Shown here: piece after piece, positions 17,072-25,275 of the stretch | Layout of the letters: each line of letters starts with the position of its first letter | Position numbering within the stretch: position 1 is the first letter of the stretch | From: Sphingomonadales bacterium UBA7471 | Lineage (GTDB): Bacteria; Pseudomonadota; Alphaproteobacteria; Sphingomonadales; Sphingomonadaceae | Assembly (NCBI GenBank): GCA_002479765.1 | Contig: DLOZ01000018.1 | Coordinates: 55,961-85,694, forward strand | Reading direction: 5' to 3' | DNA: 29,734 nucleotides | The notes under the pieces: generated by a model | What the model saw: only the letters and a program-made list of their open reading frames with translations | Told to the model about the DNA's origin: nothing | The model's database searches: none | Position numbers and translations under genes: made by a program

Positions 17072-18010
17072 TTACAACCGCAACCCAATCGTCTCGCCCA
17101 AACCGGCCATGATGTTCAGGTTCTGCACCGCTGCGCCGCTGGCGCCTTTGCCGAGATTGTCCAGCATCGCCAGCAACCGGACTTGCGCGCCGTTGGGTGA
17201 GCCGAGAACGTAGAGATCAAGCCTGTCGGACGGTGCTTGGTCGGCGCGGATAAGCAGTTCCGCTGGCGGCGCGTCTTGGTGCACTTTCACGACGGGCGAA
17301 TTGGCATAATGCTCAGCCAGCGCAGCGCGAATTTCGTTTGGATCATCGCTGCCGGGCATAACCGAGATGGGCAGCGGTATTTCGACCACCATGCCCCGGA
17401 ATGCGCGCACCACGGCGGGTGAGAATATCGGGGCTAAGCCGAGCCCTGCATGTTGCTGCATTTCGGCGACATGCTTGTGGTTCAGATCAAGGCCATAAGT
17501 GCGAAAGCCGATATCCGCACCGTCACCGCCTTCGAACCGTTCAATCAATGCTTTGCCGCCGCCCGAATAGCCCGACACCGCGTTGACGCTGTAGGGCCAG
17601 TCTGCGGGGATCAATCCGGCAGCGACCAAGGGTGCAACCAGCCCCAAAAAGCCGGTGGGGTAGCAACCAGGGTTGCTGACAAGCCGTGCATTGGCAATCC
17701 GGTCGTGTTGGCCAGTGCGATATTCGGGGAAGCCATAAGCCCAGTTGGGATTCACCCGATGCGCGGTCGATGCGTCGATGATGCGCGTGTGGCCTGACGT
17801 CGTCATTGCCACTGCCTCTTTTGCGGCATCGTCGGGCAAGCACAGGATGACGAAATCGGCGTCGTTCAATGCCTCACGTTTTGCAGCGGGGTCTTTGCGT
17901 TTGTCATCATCAAGCGTGATGAGCGTAAATTCCGCGCGGCCAGCGAGCCGGTCCGCGATTTCAAGGCCAGTGGTGCCTGATGCTCCGTCGATGAAGATCG
18001 ATTTGGTCAT
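17072..18010 (-). CDS. argC: N-acetyl-gamma-glutamyl-phosphate reductase
   Basis: 312 residues, the short (type 2) form of ArgC. It reduces N-acetylglutamyl phosphate to the semialdehyde in arginine synthesis. Seen: the NADP-binding DGASGTTGLEI (8-18) and the catalytic cysteine Cys116 in SNPGCYPTG, followed by the substrate-binding SGYSGGGK. It stands alone from other arg genes. Palindromic repeat elements flank it on both sides: 18033-18162 upstream and 16969-17047 downstream. The promoter therefore must lie within or beyond the upstream element, or the gene is read from the NlpC/P60 gene 174 bases upstream. Confidence 0.95.
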   Translation of the reverse strand: MTKSIFIDGASGTTGLEIADRLAGRAEFTLITLDDDKRKDPAAKREALNDADFVILCLPDDAAKEAVAMTTSGHTRIIDASTAHRVNPNWAYGFPEYRTGQHDRIANARLVSNPGCYPTGFLGLVAPLVAAGLIPADWPYSVNAVSGYSGGGKALIERFEGGDGADIGFRTYGLDLNHKHVAEMQQHAGLGLAPIFSPAVVRAFRGMVVEIPLPISVMPGSDDPNEIRAALAEHYANSPVVKVHQDAPPAELLIRADQAPSDRLDLYVLGSPNGAQVRLLAMLDNLGKGASGAAVQNLNIMAGLGETIGLRL

Positions 18011-18032
18011 TTTAAATCACCCGCTCAAATAA

Positions 18033-18162
18033 GACCGTAGCCCTGAGAAGCGGGCGCGCAGCGACCGCGCCCGTCGAAGGGTGTGTATCGGCGGCAGCGC
18101 AAACCTTGAAGCACCCTTCGACAGACGCAGTTGCTGCGCAACTGCTGCTCAGGGTTACGGTT
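18033..18162. repeat. BIME-like inverted pair of 51-base palindromic units upstream of argC
   Basis: Arm 1 (18033-18083) and arm 2 (18112-18162) are inverted copies, matching at about 41 of 51 positions, with a 28-base spacer. Each arm starts CACCCTTCGAC when read from the spacer outward, contains its own inner hairpin (GGGCGCG..CGCGCCC in arm 1; GCAGTTG..CAACTGC in arm 2) and ends with CTCAGGG. The inner stems differ by paired, compensating changes. It lies between the NlpC/P60 stop (18185) and the argC start (18010). It is likely a mobile extragenic palindrome; it could also form mRNA structure in the argC leader. Confidence 0.75.
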
Positions 18163-18184
18163 CGGGCCGAGACCAACGTCATGG

Positions 18185-19072
18185 TCAACACATCACCCGC
18201 TTGCGCGCAACAATCGCCGCATCATGCTCGGCAAAGCGTGCCGCGGCATCTGCCAGTGGTTCAACGCTCACCGCCATCGCGGTGCCATTGGCGTGGATGA
18301 TGTTTTCGGCATCGGCCATGATACCAACATGGCCGGGGAAGAACACCAGATCGCCGCGCTGCAACGCATCGCCGTCGGCCAGTTCTTCACCAAATTCTGC
18401 CTGCTGCATATCGGCATCGCGTGGGGGCATATGCCCATTCATTCCGAACACCAACTGCACAAGGCCCGAGCAATCAATGGCGTCGCCGCTGCGTCCACCC
18501 CAGCTGTAGGGCGTGCCGATCAGCTGTTCTGCCAAATCCGCGGGTGATGCCGCAACGCGTCCGATTTCGGACACATGGGCCGACGGCACGAAACCGTTTT
18601 CGCAGGCTAGATAGTTGCCGCATTCGCTTGGGCTGCCGCACAGCAACTGCGCACCCATGGGGTAACGCGCCAGTACCTGCGCCTTCGTCGATGGTGCCGA
18701 AACCAGCAATGTCGCAGGCGCGCTGACAATATGTGTGGCGTCAAAATCATCGCCAAGCTCGGCAAAGCGCACATAGCCCAGATAATTGTCGTGCAGGCAA
18801 TATCCCCACGCCCATTCGCCTGCGACATCAAGCACGGCGAACTCCTCACCATGCATTAACGCGCTGACGGGCATCGATGTGGCGTGCGCCTCGGCATGAA
18901 TTTCGGTCACGGGCGCAATGCCCGTGCGCAGCATCGGCACGGCATAATGCGGCGCGAACAGCTTTCCGGCCAGACTGATGTCGGCAAGATCCCCGCGAAT
19001 GGGGGTTGTGCGCTTATCGCCGACAAGGCTGTGCCCACTCAATGTATAGATGGGCCGCTTCCCCGCCCCCAT
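18185..19072 (-). CDS. NlpC/P60-family (C40) peptidoglycan endopeptidase with SH3-like domains
   Basis: About 295 residues. The C-terminal NlpC/P60 domain (about 178-295) has the catalytic Cys201 (DAIDCSGL), His248 (FFPGHVGIM) and third residue His260 (IIHAN), with GTPYSWGG before the cysteine. Two SH3b-like wall-binding modules fill about 50-170. These enzymes cut D-Glu-diamino acid bonds in wall peptides. No signal peptide is visible, so it may act on imported muropeptides in the cytosol (as YkfC-type enzymes do), which would fit the M17 aminopeptidase gene 53 bases upstream. ATG 19070-19072 is preferred over TTG 19085-19087. Confidence 0.9.
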   Translation of the reverse strand: MGAGKRPIYTLSGHSLVGDKRTTPIRGDLADISLAGKLFAPHYAVPMLRTGIAPVTEIHAEAHATSMPVSALMHGEEFAVLDVAGEWAWGYCLHDNYLGYVRFAELGDDFDATHIVSAPATLLVSAPSTKAQVLARYPMGAQLLCGSPSECGNYLACENGFVPSAHVSEIGRVAASPADLAEQLIGTPYSWGGRSGDAIDCSGLVQLVFGMNGHMPPRDADMQQAEFGEELADGDALQRGDLVFFPGHVGIMADAENIIHANGTAMAVSVEPLADAAARFAEHDAAIVARKRVMC

Positions 19073-19124
19073 GTGTCCGTCTGCCAACTACTTACGCCCC
19101 CGAAAATGTAACATGTTCGGCACC

Positions 19125-20513
19125 CTAACGTGCCGGATATTTGTCCGCCAGATAGCCGAAGACGGCGCGTAATCCAAGGGCCTCACCGCCCTTTGGCCTG
19201 CCGGGCTTATTGGTTGGTCGCCACGCAAAGGTATCCAGATGCACCCACGGCACATCATCAGGAACGAATTTTTGCATAAAGAGCGCCGCCGTTACTGCGC
19301 CTGCGAACGCCCCACCGCTGTTTGTCATGTCCGCGATATCGCTATCCAACAGCTCCATATAGGGTGCCCATAATGGCATCCGCCACAGCGGGTCCGTCTG
19401 CGCCTTTGACGCTGCGATTAACGCGTCGGCTGTTTCATCATCATTGCTGAACATTGCGGGCAAATCAGGCCCCAAGGCAACGCGCGCCGCGCCGGTCAGC
19501 GTCGCGAAATCGATGATAAGCTCAGGCGTATCCTCAACCGCTTTGGTCAACGCGTCGGCAAGCACGAGGCGCCCTTCCGCATCGGTATTGTCGATTTCAA
19601 CCGTAATGCCCTTGCGGCTTTTAACGATATCGCCCGGCCGCATAGCATTGCCCGATATGCTGTTTTCGGCAGCAGCGACGAGCATATGCAAGCGTACCGG
19701 CAAATGCGCAGCCATGATAAGCTCAGCCAGCGCAAGCGCATGGGCCGCGCCGCCCATATCCTTTTTCATCAGGCGCATGCCGCTCGCCGGTTTCATATCA
19801 AGACCACCGCTGTCGAACGTTATGCCTTTGCCCACAATAGCGATGCGTGGGTGGCGCGGGTCACCCCATTCCAGCTCAATCAGCCGCGGGGCATGTTCGC
19901 GCGCCGCTGCTTTGCCGACAGCATGGATGAGCGGGAAGCCCGCTTCCAACGCTTCGCCTGCCGTCACTGTCACATCTGCCTTATGCGCCTTGGCGATGCG
20001 TTTAGCCTCGGCCTCAAGCGCGTCGGGACCAAGGTCACCCGCCGGACGGTTGACCAGATCGCGCACCAGCGCCGTGGCGCGCGCCTGAAGCACGATATTA
20101 TGGATCTTGCCGGGTTCACGAACGAGCAGCACGCGCGCGCCGGTTGCTTTCGGTTCGCTGAGATATTCATGATATCGGTACTGACCAAGCACCCACCCAA
20201 GCATCGCTTCACCAGCGTCCGCATCCAACAACCGATAGCTTCCCTCGGGCAGAATGTCCGATAGCTTGGCCAGGTTCCAAACGCCAAGCGCCGAAGCATC
20301 CGCCACACCGGCGATGACAGCCCATTCCCCGGGCTTATCGCCGGGAAGTATCGCACTATCGTTTACGCTACCTTCAAACTTCTGTGCTTTTACAGCCGTG
20401 CGGACAGGGTCGGGTTGCGCAGCAAGCCATGCAGCAAAGCCATTTTTATCGACTATGTGGATTGGTGTGGCCGGTTGGCCGTTGTCAGGTTGGATCAGAT
20501 CGTCATAACGCAT
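19125..20513 (-). CDS. M17 leucyl aminopeptidase family protein
   Basis: 462 residues, cytosolic hexameric two-metal aminopeptidase. Seen: Lys229 and Asp234 in GKGITFDSGGLDMKP, the second-shell MKKDMGGAAHAL, and the family signature NTDAEGRL (309-316). The N-terminal domain (1-150) is short and divergent, as in PepB-like and 'leucyl aminopeptidase family' proteins, so it is not called pepA. It trims peptides in turnover; with the NlpC/P60 gene just downstream it may help recycle wall peptides (inferred). The start ATG 20511-20513 is close to the divergent lipoprotein gene, with only 48 bases for both promoters. Confidence 0.93.
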   Translation of the reverse strand: MRYDDLIQPDNGQPATPIHIVDKNGFAAWLAAQPDPVRTAVKAQKFEGSVNDSAILPGDKPGEWAVIAGVADASALGVWNLAKLSDILPEGSYRLLDADAGEAMLGWVLGQYRYHEYLSEPKATGARVLLVREPGKIHNIVLQARATALVRDLVNRPAGDLGPDALEAEAKRIAKAHKADVTVTAGEALEAGFPLIHAVGKAAAREHAPRLIELEWGDPRHPRIAIVGKGITFDSGGLDMKPASGMRLMKKDMGGAAHALALAELIMAAHLPVRLHMLVAAAENSISGNAMRPGDIVKSRKGITVEIDNTDAEGRLVLADALTKAVEDTPELIIDFATLTGAARVALGPDLPAMFSNDDETADALIAASKAQTDPLWRMPLWAPYMELLDSDIADMTNSGGAFAGAVTAALFMQKFVPDDVPWVHLDTFAWRPTNKPGRPKGGEALGLRAVFGYLADKYPAR

Positions 20514-20561
20514 AATAGCTGCGATAGCGGCAATAGGCGGGGAACGGGAGATAATTCAGAA

Positions 20562-21152
20562 ATGTTACGTATTTTTCTTTTGTTCGTTATGTCGATCGCA
20601 GCATTGGGCCTATCGGCATGTAACCGCTCAACCGACGCACGTCCGCCGCTGCCCGCGGAAATAACGGCGGTCGTTAAGCCTTTTTATGAGGCGGTGCGTC
20701 GCGGAGACCAAAAGGCGGCCGAAAAATATGTCGCCCCGGGTTTCATTGACGATAGCCGCGTGCAGTTTGCCGAAATGTCGCAGCTTTTGAAGAATGCGCC
20801 ACGACTGGCTCCGGCCATTCAACAGCATCAAGGGTCCGGGGCCTATCTGACGTTCGCTGCTCAGCATGGCAAAATATGGGTTATATCCGAAGTGCGCGTG
20901 GTCCGGTACCGCAACAAGCCAATGATCGAATATTGGGATGTCACGACCACCGACAAAGCGCCCGAAATTGTCGGGCACACGCAAGATATGAAACGCTACA
21001 CCAGCTACGCGCTGATGGCGGTTGCATTTGCTGCACTGGCCGGGCTCGCGTTACTTATATGGGTGGTTCGCAACCGCACACATATCATCACGCCAGAGGC
21101 CGCCATTGAAACCCACCGCGTTGCCGCGACGGTTCGCAATAGGGAGGGCTGA
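20562..21152 (+). CDS. Putative lipoprotein with C-terminal transmembrane helix
   Basis: 196 residues. The N-terminus MLRIFLLFVMSIAALGLSAC is a lipoprotein signal with a lipobox (LSAC, Cys20). A mixed alpha/beta soluble part (about 30-145) follows; it resembles a small NTF2/DUF-like fold (PFYEAVRRGDQKAAEKYVAPGFID is the typical start of such folds), but this is only a guess. Residues about 150-172 form a hydrophobic helix followed by NRTH, so the protein may be tethered at both ends. The ATG follows GGGAG by about 11 bases. Divergent from the M17 peptidase gene. Function unknown. Confidence 0.75.
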   Translation: MLRIFLLFVMSIAALGLSACNRSTDARPPLPAEITAVVKPFYEAVRRGDQKAAEKYVAPGFIDDSRVQFAEMSQLLKNAPRLAPAIQQHQGSGAYLTFAAQHGKIWVISEVRVVRYRNKPMIEYWDVTTTDKAPEIVGHTQDMKRYTSYALMAVAFAALAGLALLIWVVRNRTHIITPEAAIETHRVAATVRNREG

Positions 21153-21173
21153 TATAGGCCCCACCGTCGGGTA

Positions 21174-22691
21174 TTACTCGGCTGCGATCAGCGTTTCCGC
21201 ATTCTCGTTATGGGAGGCTGCGAAATGCGGTGCAGAAAAGACCATGACGCCGTCGTCCACAGGATCCTGGGTCAGGATTTTCTTTTCAGCGGCGTAATTT
21301 TGCAGCACGCGCCATGGATGGCGGTCCCCGTTCTTGGGCAGCTTGTCAAAACTGCGTGCAAAATAGCCTGAGCTAAAGTCCGTCACAAAGGGCAGCTTCG
21401 GCATATCCGGATCATCAAGATGCGGCGTTGCCACCAGCGCGTTTTTGTCATCCATTTTCCACAACAATCGGCAGACATAATCGGCAACGATATCGGTCTT
21501 CAACGTCCAGGACGCGTTGATATAGCCAAACACGCTGGCGAAGTTCGGAATGTCGTTGAACATCACGCCCTTGTAATTGAAATGCTCGCCAAAATTGATG
21601 GCTTCACCGTCCACGCTGATGGCTGTCTTGCCCATCGTGACAAGGTTCAGACCGGTCGCAGTGATCACGATATCGGATTCAATATGCTTGCCGGACTTCA
21701 GCTGAATACCCGTCTTGGTGAAATGGTCGATATGGTCCGTCACCACCTCCGCCTTGCCCTCGCTTATGGCGGTGAACATGTCGCTATCGGGAATAAGGCA
21801 CAGTCGCTGTTCCCATGGGCCATATTTCGGCACAAAATGCGTATCAACATCTACTGAGGCCGGAAGCGCTTCGCGGGCCATGTTGACGAGCTTTTCACCG
21901 AGCTTCGCTGGATTGCGGCGGGCATACCAATAGGTGAACCGCTGCATATTAATGTTGCGCCAACGCGTGAGCGCATAAGCCAGCTTTTCCGGCATGATTT
22001 TACGCACAAATTTGGAGAAGGGGTCAATCGCAGGACGCGAGACCATATAGGTCGGCGAACGCTGCAGCATCGTCACCTGCGCGCCCTGTTGCGCCATCAC
22101 GGGCACAATCGTCACCGCGGTCGCGCCGGAACCGATAACCGTTACCTTCTTGCCGCTATAGTCCAGTCCTTCTGGCCAATGCTGCGGGTGAACAATCTGG
22201 CCGCCAAAGTCGGCTTCGCCCGGAAAATCGGGTTTATAGCCCTGATCATAATCATAATAACCGGCACACATGAACAGGAAGCGCGCGGCAAAGCGCCGTT
22301 CCTTACCGCCATCGACCGCCTTGGCCGTTACATGCCAGCGCGCATTGGGGCTGGACCAATTTGCCGAGACAACCTTGTGCCCAAAATGGATATGCGGCGT
22401 GATGCCATATTCATCAGCCGTTTCGTGGACATATTCATGAATCGATGGGCCGTCAGCAATTGTTTTTTCGTGCAGCCACGGTTTGAAGCGGTAGCCCAAG
22501 GTATGCATGTCAGAGTCAGACCGGATGCCTGGGTAACGGAAAAGGTCCCAAGTGCCGCCCATGTCAGCGCGCTGCTCGACAATGGCATAGCTTTTATTGG
22601 GGCATTGCATGGTCAGATGCGCCGCCGCACCAATGCCGGATAAACCAGCGCCTACAATCAATACATCTACAACCGTTTCAGCCTGCGCCAT
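21174..22691 (-). CDS. Flavin monooxygenase, Baeyer-Villiger (EthA-like) type
   Basis: 505 residues. FAD site GAGLSGIG (14-21), then GGTWD (45-49), the Baeyer-Villiger-type fingerprint FPG..HPQHWP (156-173; spacing longer than in cyclohexanone monooxygenase, as in EthA), and the NADPH site GSGATA (187-192). Such enzymes insert oxygen next to a ketone or oxidise sulfur or nitrogen using NADPH and O2. The substrate is unknown; a catabolic or detoxifying role is likely in a sphingomonad. ATG 22689-22691 follows a GGAGAG about six bases upstream. It stands alone between two plus-strand genes, convergent with the lipoprotein gene. Confidence 0.92.
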   Translation of the reverse strand: MAQAETVVDVLIVGAGLSGIGAAAHLTMQCPNKSYAIVEQRADMGGTWDLFRYPGIRSDSDMHTLGYRFKPWLHEKTIADGPSIHEYVHETADEYGITPHIHFGHKVVSANWSSPNARWHVTAKAVDGGKERRFAARFLFMCAGYYDYDQGYKPDFPGEADFGGQIVHPQHWPEGLDYSGKKVTVIGSGATAVTIVPVMAQQGAQVTMLQRSPTYMVSRPAIDPFSKFVRKIMPEKLAYALTRWRNINMQRFTYWYARRNPAKLGEKLVNMAREALPASVDVDTHFVPKYGPWEQRLCLIPDSDMFTAISEGKAEVVTDHIDHFTKTGIQLKSGKHIESDIVITATGLNLVTMGKTAISVDGEAINFGEHFNYKGVMFNDIPNFASVFGYINASWTLKTDIVADYVCRLLWKMDDKNALVATPHLDDPDMPKLPFVTDFSSGYFARSFDKLPKNGDRHPWRVLQNYAAEKKILTQDPVDDGVMVFSAPHFAASHNENAETLIAAE

Positions 22692-22802
22692 ATCACTCTC
22701 CACTCTATGTTAAAAATCTTACTGACATCATTGCAAATTGCAACCGGCTTTCACGCGCGCGTAATTGGCGCTATGGCGGGTTAATATCAAAACGGGGATT
22801 AA

Positions 22803-23117
22803 ATGATGACGGACGGAGCCGACGACGAATATGTCTATGACGAAGCCTCTGGCGAATGGATAAGCGCGGCGGAAGCCAATGCCAAATCCGAACAAGACGG
22901 CGCAGTTGAGGTCCGTGACGCGGTTGGGAATATTTTGGCCGACGGCGATCAGGTCACGTTGATCAAGGACCTGACCGTAAAGGGTGCGGGCCAGACATTG
23001 AAGCGCGGAACGCTTATCAAATCCATCCGCTTGACTGGTGATGCGCAGGAGATTGACTGCCGGTTTGACGGCATCAAGGGCCTCGTCCTGCGGGCGGAGT
23101 TTGTCCGGAAACGTTAA
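22803..23117 (+). CDS. PhnA/YjdM-like protein lacking the zinc ribbon cysteines
   Basis: 104 residues. The C-terminal part (about 36-104) is a clear PhnA/YjdM domain: VRDAVGNILADGDQVTLIKD, KGAGQTLKRGT and EIDCRFDGIKGLVLRAEFVRK. The family's N-terminal Cys-x2-Cys zinc ribbon is replaced by an acidic stretch (DEYVYDEASGEWISAAEA) without any cysteine pair. Despite the old name, PhnA is not an established phosphonate enzyme, and the role is unknown. Two adjacent ATGs (22803, 22806) follow GGGGAT. A strong terminator lies directly after the stop. Confidence 0.85.
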   Translation: MMTDGADDEYVYDEASGEWISAAEANAKSEQDGAVEVRDAVGNILADGDQVTLIKDLTVKGAGQTLKRGTLIKSIRLTGDAQEIDCRFDGIKGLVLRAEFVRKR

Positions 23118-23130
23118 TCGCCGCGCACAA

Positions 23131-23162
23131 AAAAAGGGCCGCCGTTGGGCAGCCCTTTTTTT
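23131..23162. terminator. Bidirectional intrinsic terminator
   Basis: AAAAAAGGGC (23131-23140) and GCCCTTTTTT (23153-23162) form a perfect ten-pair stem with a 12-base loop. It reads as GC stem plus T-run on both strands, so it can end both the PhnA-like gene (+) and the cold-shock gene (-), whose stop codons are 13 and 15 bases away. Confidence 0.88.
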
Positions 23163-23177
23163 CAACCTTAGTGCTGA

Positions 23178-23387
23178 TTAATCAGCAGCTGAAAGATTTA
23201 CAGCCGAAGCTTTACCGTTGCGGCCAATTTCGACTTCGAAATTTACGCGCTGCTCTTTGTCGAGCGAGTGCATGCCAGCAGCTTGAACAGCCGAGATGTG
23301 CACGAAGCTGTCATCGCCACCACCATCGGGTGCAATAAAGCCATAGCCTTTATCGGCATTGAAGAATTTTACGGTGCCAGTAGGCAT
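23178..23387 (-). CDS. Cold-shock-domain protein (CspA family)
   Basis: 69 residues, one OB-fold that binds single-stranded RNA and DNA. RNP1 is KGYGFIAP (13-20) and RNP2 is DSFVHISA (26-33, with Ser where Val is common). It begins MPTGTVKFFNADKGYGF, typical of alphaproteobacterial CspA homologs. A good AAAGGA lies eight bases before the ATG. The roughly 240-base upstream gap is long for this genome and allows a structured 5' leader. Whether it is cold-induced cannot be read from the sequence. Confidence 0.95.
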   Translation of the reverse strand: MPTGTVKFFNADKGYGFIAPDGGGDDSFVHISAVQAAGMHSLDKEQRVNFEVEIGRNGKASAVNLSAAD

Positions 23388-23630
23388 AATATGTTCCTTT
23401 CACGAAACAGGTGACCACCGGGCAACAGCGCCAAGTGGGTAGCCAAGTCGTGTTGGGAAAAACGTTGCACGCTCCGCTTATTTCATCAGATACGCGCCTC
23501 AAATTCCGTCGCGGTCGACGATAGCGTGATGGGGGTATACGCCTAATTTACGCTATTAGCAAACAACAAGGTCGAATCCCGCTTTTCCCCTGCTTCACCG
23601 CCATTTTCCGCCCATGTTCCCCCGCCTGCT
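23388..23630 (-). promoter_or_regulatory. Upstream region and possible 5' leader of the cold-shock gene
   Basis: Longest gene-free gap in the window (243 bases). Seen: an AAAGGA ribosome binding site close to the cold-shock start, and two direct copies of ACTTGGC on the minus strand (23430-23436 and 23442-23448, 12 bases apart). No convincing -35/-10 pair was found. Cold-shock genes often carry long structured leaders, so this is a candidate only. Confidence 0.3.
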
Positions 23631-23921
23631 TTAGCCCAAAAGCCGTTTGCGGTTCGCGGCCACATGTTTGGCGTAATGGTTGATACTGCCGCTGACTATG
23701 CTTTCGGGGGTAAGCCCGTGCTTGCCGGTCATCAGGTCCGCGCCAAGTGCCATGTTCGCCGCGACCTTTTCGCTGACCATCCGCTCCGCCTCACGCACCG
23801 CATTTGGCCCGCCAAGCGCCAGACTGCCCAAGCGCGCCGCAATCACCATGTTGGATTCCGCCGCGAGCGCGAAGGCATCCATGGAAATGTCAAACCAGCT
23901 TGGATTTTTCGGCTTCGTCAT
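23631..23921 (-). CDS. Conserved small helical protein, phasin-like
   Basis: 96 residues, no membrane segment or signal peptide. It is almost all amphipathic helix: FDISMDAFALAAESNMVIAARL then EAERMVSEKVAANMALGADL, with a basic C-terminus NRKRLLG. The pattern resembles phasins and phasin-like proteins that coat polyhydroxyalkanoate granules, but no diagnostic motif is present and no pha gene is nearby. An AAGG lies about 11 bases before the ATG. Existence is likely; function is a guess. Confidence 0.7.
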   Translation of the reverse strand: MTKPKNPSWFDISMDAFALAAESNMVIAARLGSLALGGPNAVREAERMVSEKVAANMALGADLMTGKHGLTPESIVSGSINHYAKHVAANRKRLLG

Positions 23922-23996
23922 GATGGTTCAACCTTTGTGGGTGATGATTAGGTCGCGCGCAGCATAACGCGGATCGGGGGTTATGCCAGCCATTCC

Positions 23997-24566
23997 TCAA
24001 CCACCAATCCGCGACAGCCGCGTCCGGTTGCGCGTGATCCATTCGGCCTTGTTATCATCCTGAAAATCAATCTGCTTTAATGTTTCGATGCTGTCGCCAT
24101 CGCGCGTGGTCGTCAGGCGTAGCATTGCGGGGCGGTCATCATCCTTCCCCAGCGCCTCTTCAACCATCGTCCAATGCGTTGCATCGGCGGGCGGGCCGTC
24201 AAATCGCACCGCATAGGTAAATATATCGACGCTGCGGCCCTTGCGAAATGTCCCCGCGGTCACCGTAGCCGCCGCCGGATCGAACAGCTCGATCGTGGTA
24301 ATCCGCACATTCCCTGCCTTTGGCCCATCGTCAAAGTCGGACTTTCGGATGATGGTCGCGCCGTCGCCCTGATCCTCAATCCGCGTGCTGACCGGAATGC
24401 CGAACCATTTTTTGGCGGTGTAATCCAGATATTCCAGCTTCCCCGACCATGTCCCCGTCAATGCGGCGCGCGCGGCGGCGATATCCACGGGCGCAGGCTG
24501 GGCAAAGGCAGCGGCGGGGGTGACCGCCGCAGCGGCGAGGATGAGAAGCGAGGACATGTGTCGCAT
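23997..24566 (-). CDS. Exported protein of unknown function
   Basis: About 189 residues. The signal peptide MRHMSSLLILAAAAVTPAAAFA is followed by a mature part beginning QPAPVDIAAARAALTGTWSGKLEYLDY, with many charged beta-rich stretches; a lipocalin- or DUF-like small beta barrel is possible, but no family was recognised. ATG 24564-24566 follows AAGGA by ten bases and starts the signal peptide. The frame stays open to an ATG at 24681-24683, which has its own AGGGAG nine bases upstream and sits three bases after the stop of the gene before it. A coupled, 39-residue longer form would bury the signal peptide, so the shorter form is preferred. Confidence 0.75.
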   Translation of the reverse strand: MRHMSSLLILAAAAVTPAAAFAQPAPVDIAAARAALTGTWSGKLEYLDYTAKKWFGIPVSTRIEDQGDGATIIRKSDFDDGPKAGNVRITTIELFDPAAATVTAGTFRKGRSVDIFTYAVRFDGPPADATHWTMVEEALGKDDDRPAMLRLTTTRDGDSIETLKQIDFQDDNKAEWITRNRTRLSRIGG

Positions 24567-24686
24567 GAAATGTAAATCCTTATGGGGTTGATGGCCATGA
24601 TGCCGAAAATCCATGGCCTTGGTATATAAAGCCATCGCAATATGGCGCACGCCAAAAGCGACAAAAGCAACCACGCCACGCATTTT

Positions 24687-25187
24687 TTATGTCTCCCTTG
24701 TCGCTTTAACCGCCTGCGCCTGCGCCGAAAGCGCCGCGGACAGACGGGTTTTGGACAATAACGCCGCGTTCAGAACTTTGCGGTCGGGCGCGTGCATGAC
24801 CTCAACCATGCCGCCGCGCATCACGCGCACCGTGGTGACGCCGTTAATCGCCTGATCCAGCGCGGTGTGAAATTGCAGGTCCGCGCCACAGGCAATCGCA
24901 ATGTCCCACGCCTCGGCAAAGCCAGCCGCCCCTGCCCGTTCGCGCAAGCGATAGGCCGAAGCCCGCCCCATGCCCACCGCCCGCGCCGCCGGGCCAACCG
25001 CCCCCATGACCGACAAAGCGGTGATAAAGCGCCGCTGCCGCTCCGCGCTCCACCCATCGGCACGGCGGCGCTGCATCGGCACGGGGGTGAAGGCCAACAG
25101 ATCGTCAAAATCCGCATCGGAGCCAGCGTCGGAACGGGCGTCGGCGTTTAAATTGGGCTTTGGATTGGGCGGCGATGCATCTGTCAT
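24687..25187 (-). CDS. Putative helix-turn-helix protein
   Basis: 166 residues. The first 40 are a disordered Asp/Asn/Pro-rich segment. Residues about 46-100 (GWSAERQRRFITAL, AARAVGMGRASAYRLRER) look like a homeodomain-like HTH of the type in phage terminase small subunits and Hin-type recombinases, followed by an EAWDIAI helix. Similar proteins occur in many sphingomonads without known role. ATG 25185-25187 is chosen; the longer open frame upstream overlaps the glycine-zipper gene and is not protein-like. Its stop is three bases from an alternative start of the next gene. Confidence 0.7.
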   Translation of the reverse strand: MTDASPPNPKPNLNADARSDAGSDADFDDLLAFTPVPMQRRRADGWSAERQRRFITALSVMGAVGPAARAVGMGRASAYRLRERAGAAGFAEAWDIAIACGADLQFHTALDQAINGVTTVRVMRGGMVEVMHAPDRKVLNAALLSKTRLSAALSAQAQAVKATRET

Positions 25188-25275
25188 GTCCGCAACAGAA
25201 ACATAAAGCGGACTATGTAGGAAAGTTGTTTTTTCGGGCGGGCGACCCGCAGCGATCGCCCGTTCGTGATATGCC

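Noticed and set aside
19444..20088. Plus-strand frame of 214 codons opposite the M17 aminopeptidase
   Set aside because: Antisense to the catalytic domain; Ala/Ser/Arg-rich without recognisable structure.
24655..24707. Inverted repeat AAAGCGAC..GTCGCTTT
   Set aside because: Arms are 37 bases apart and one lies inside coding sequence; not distinguishable from chance.
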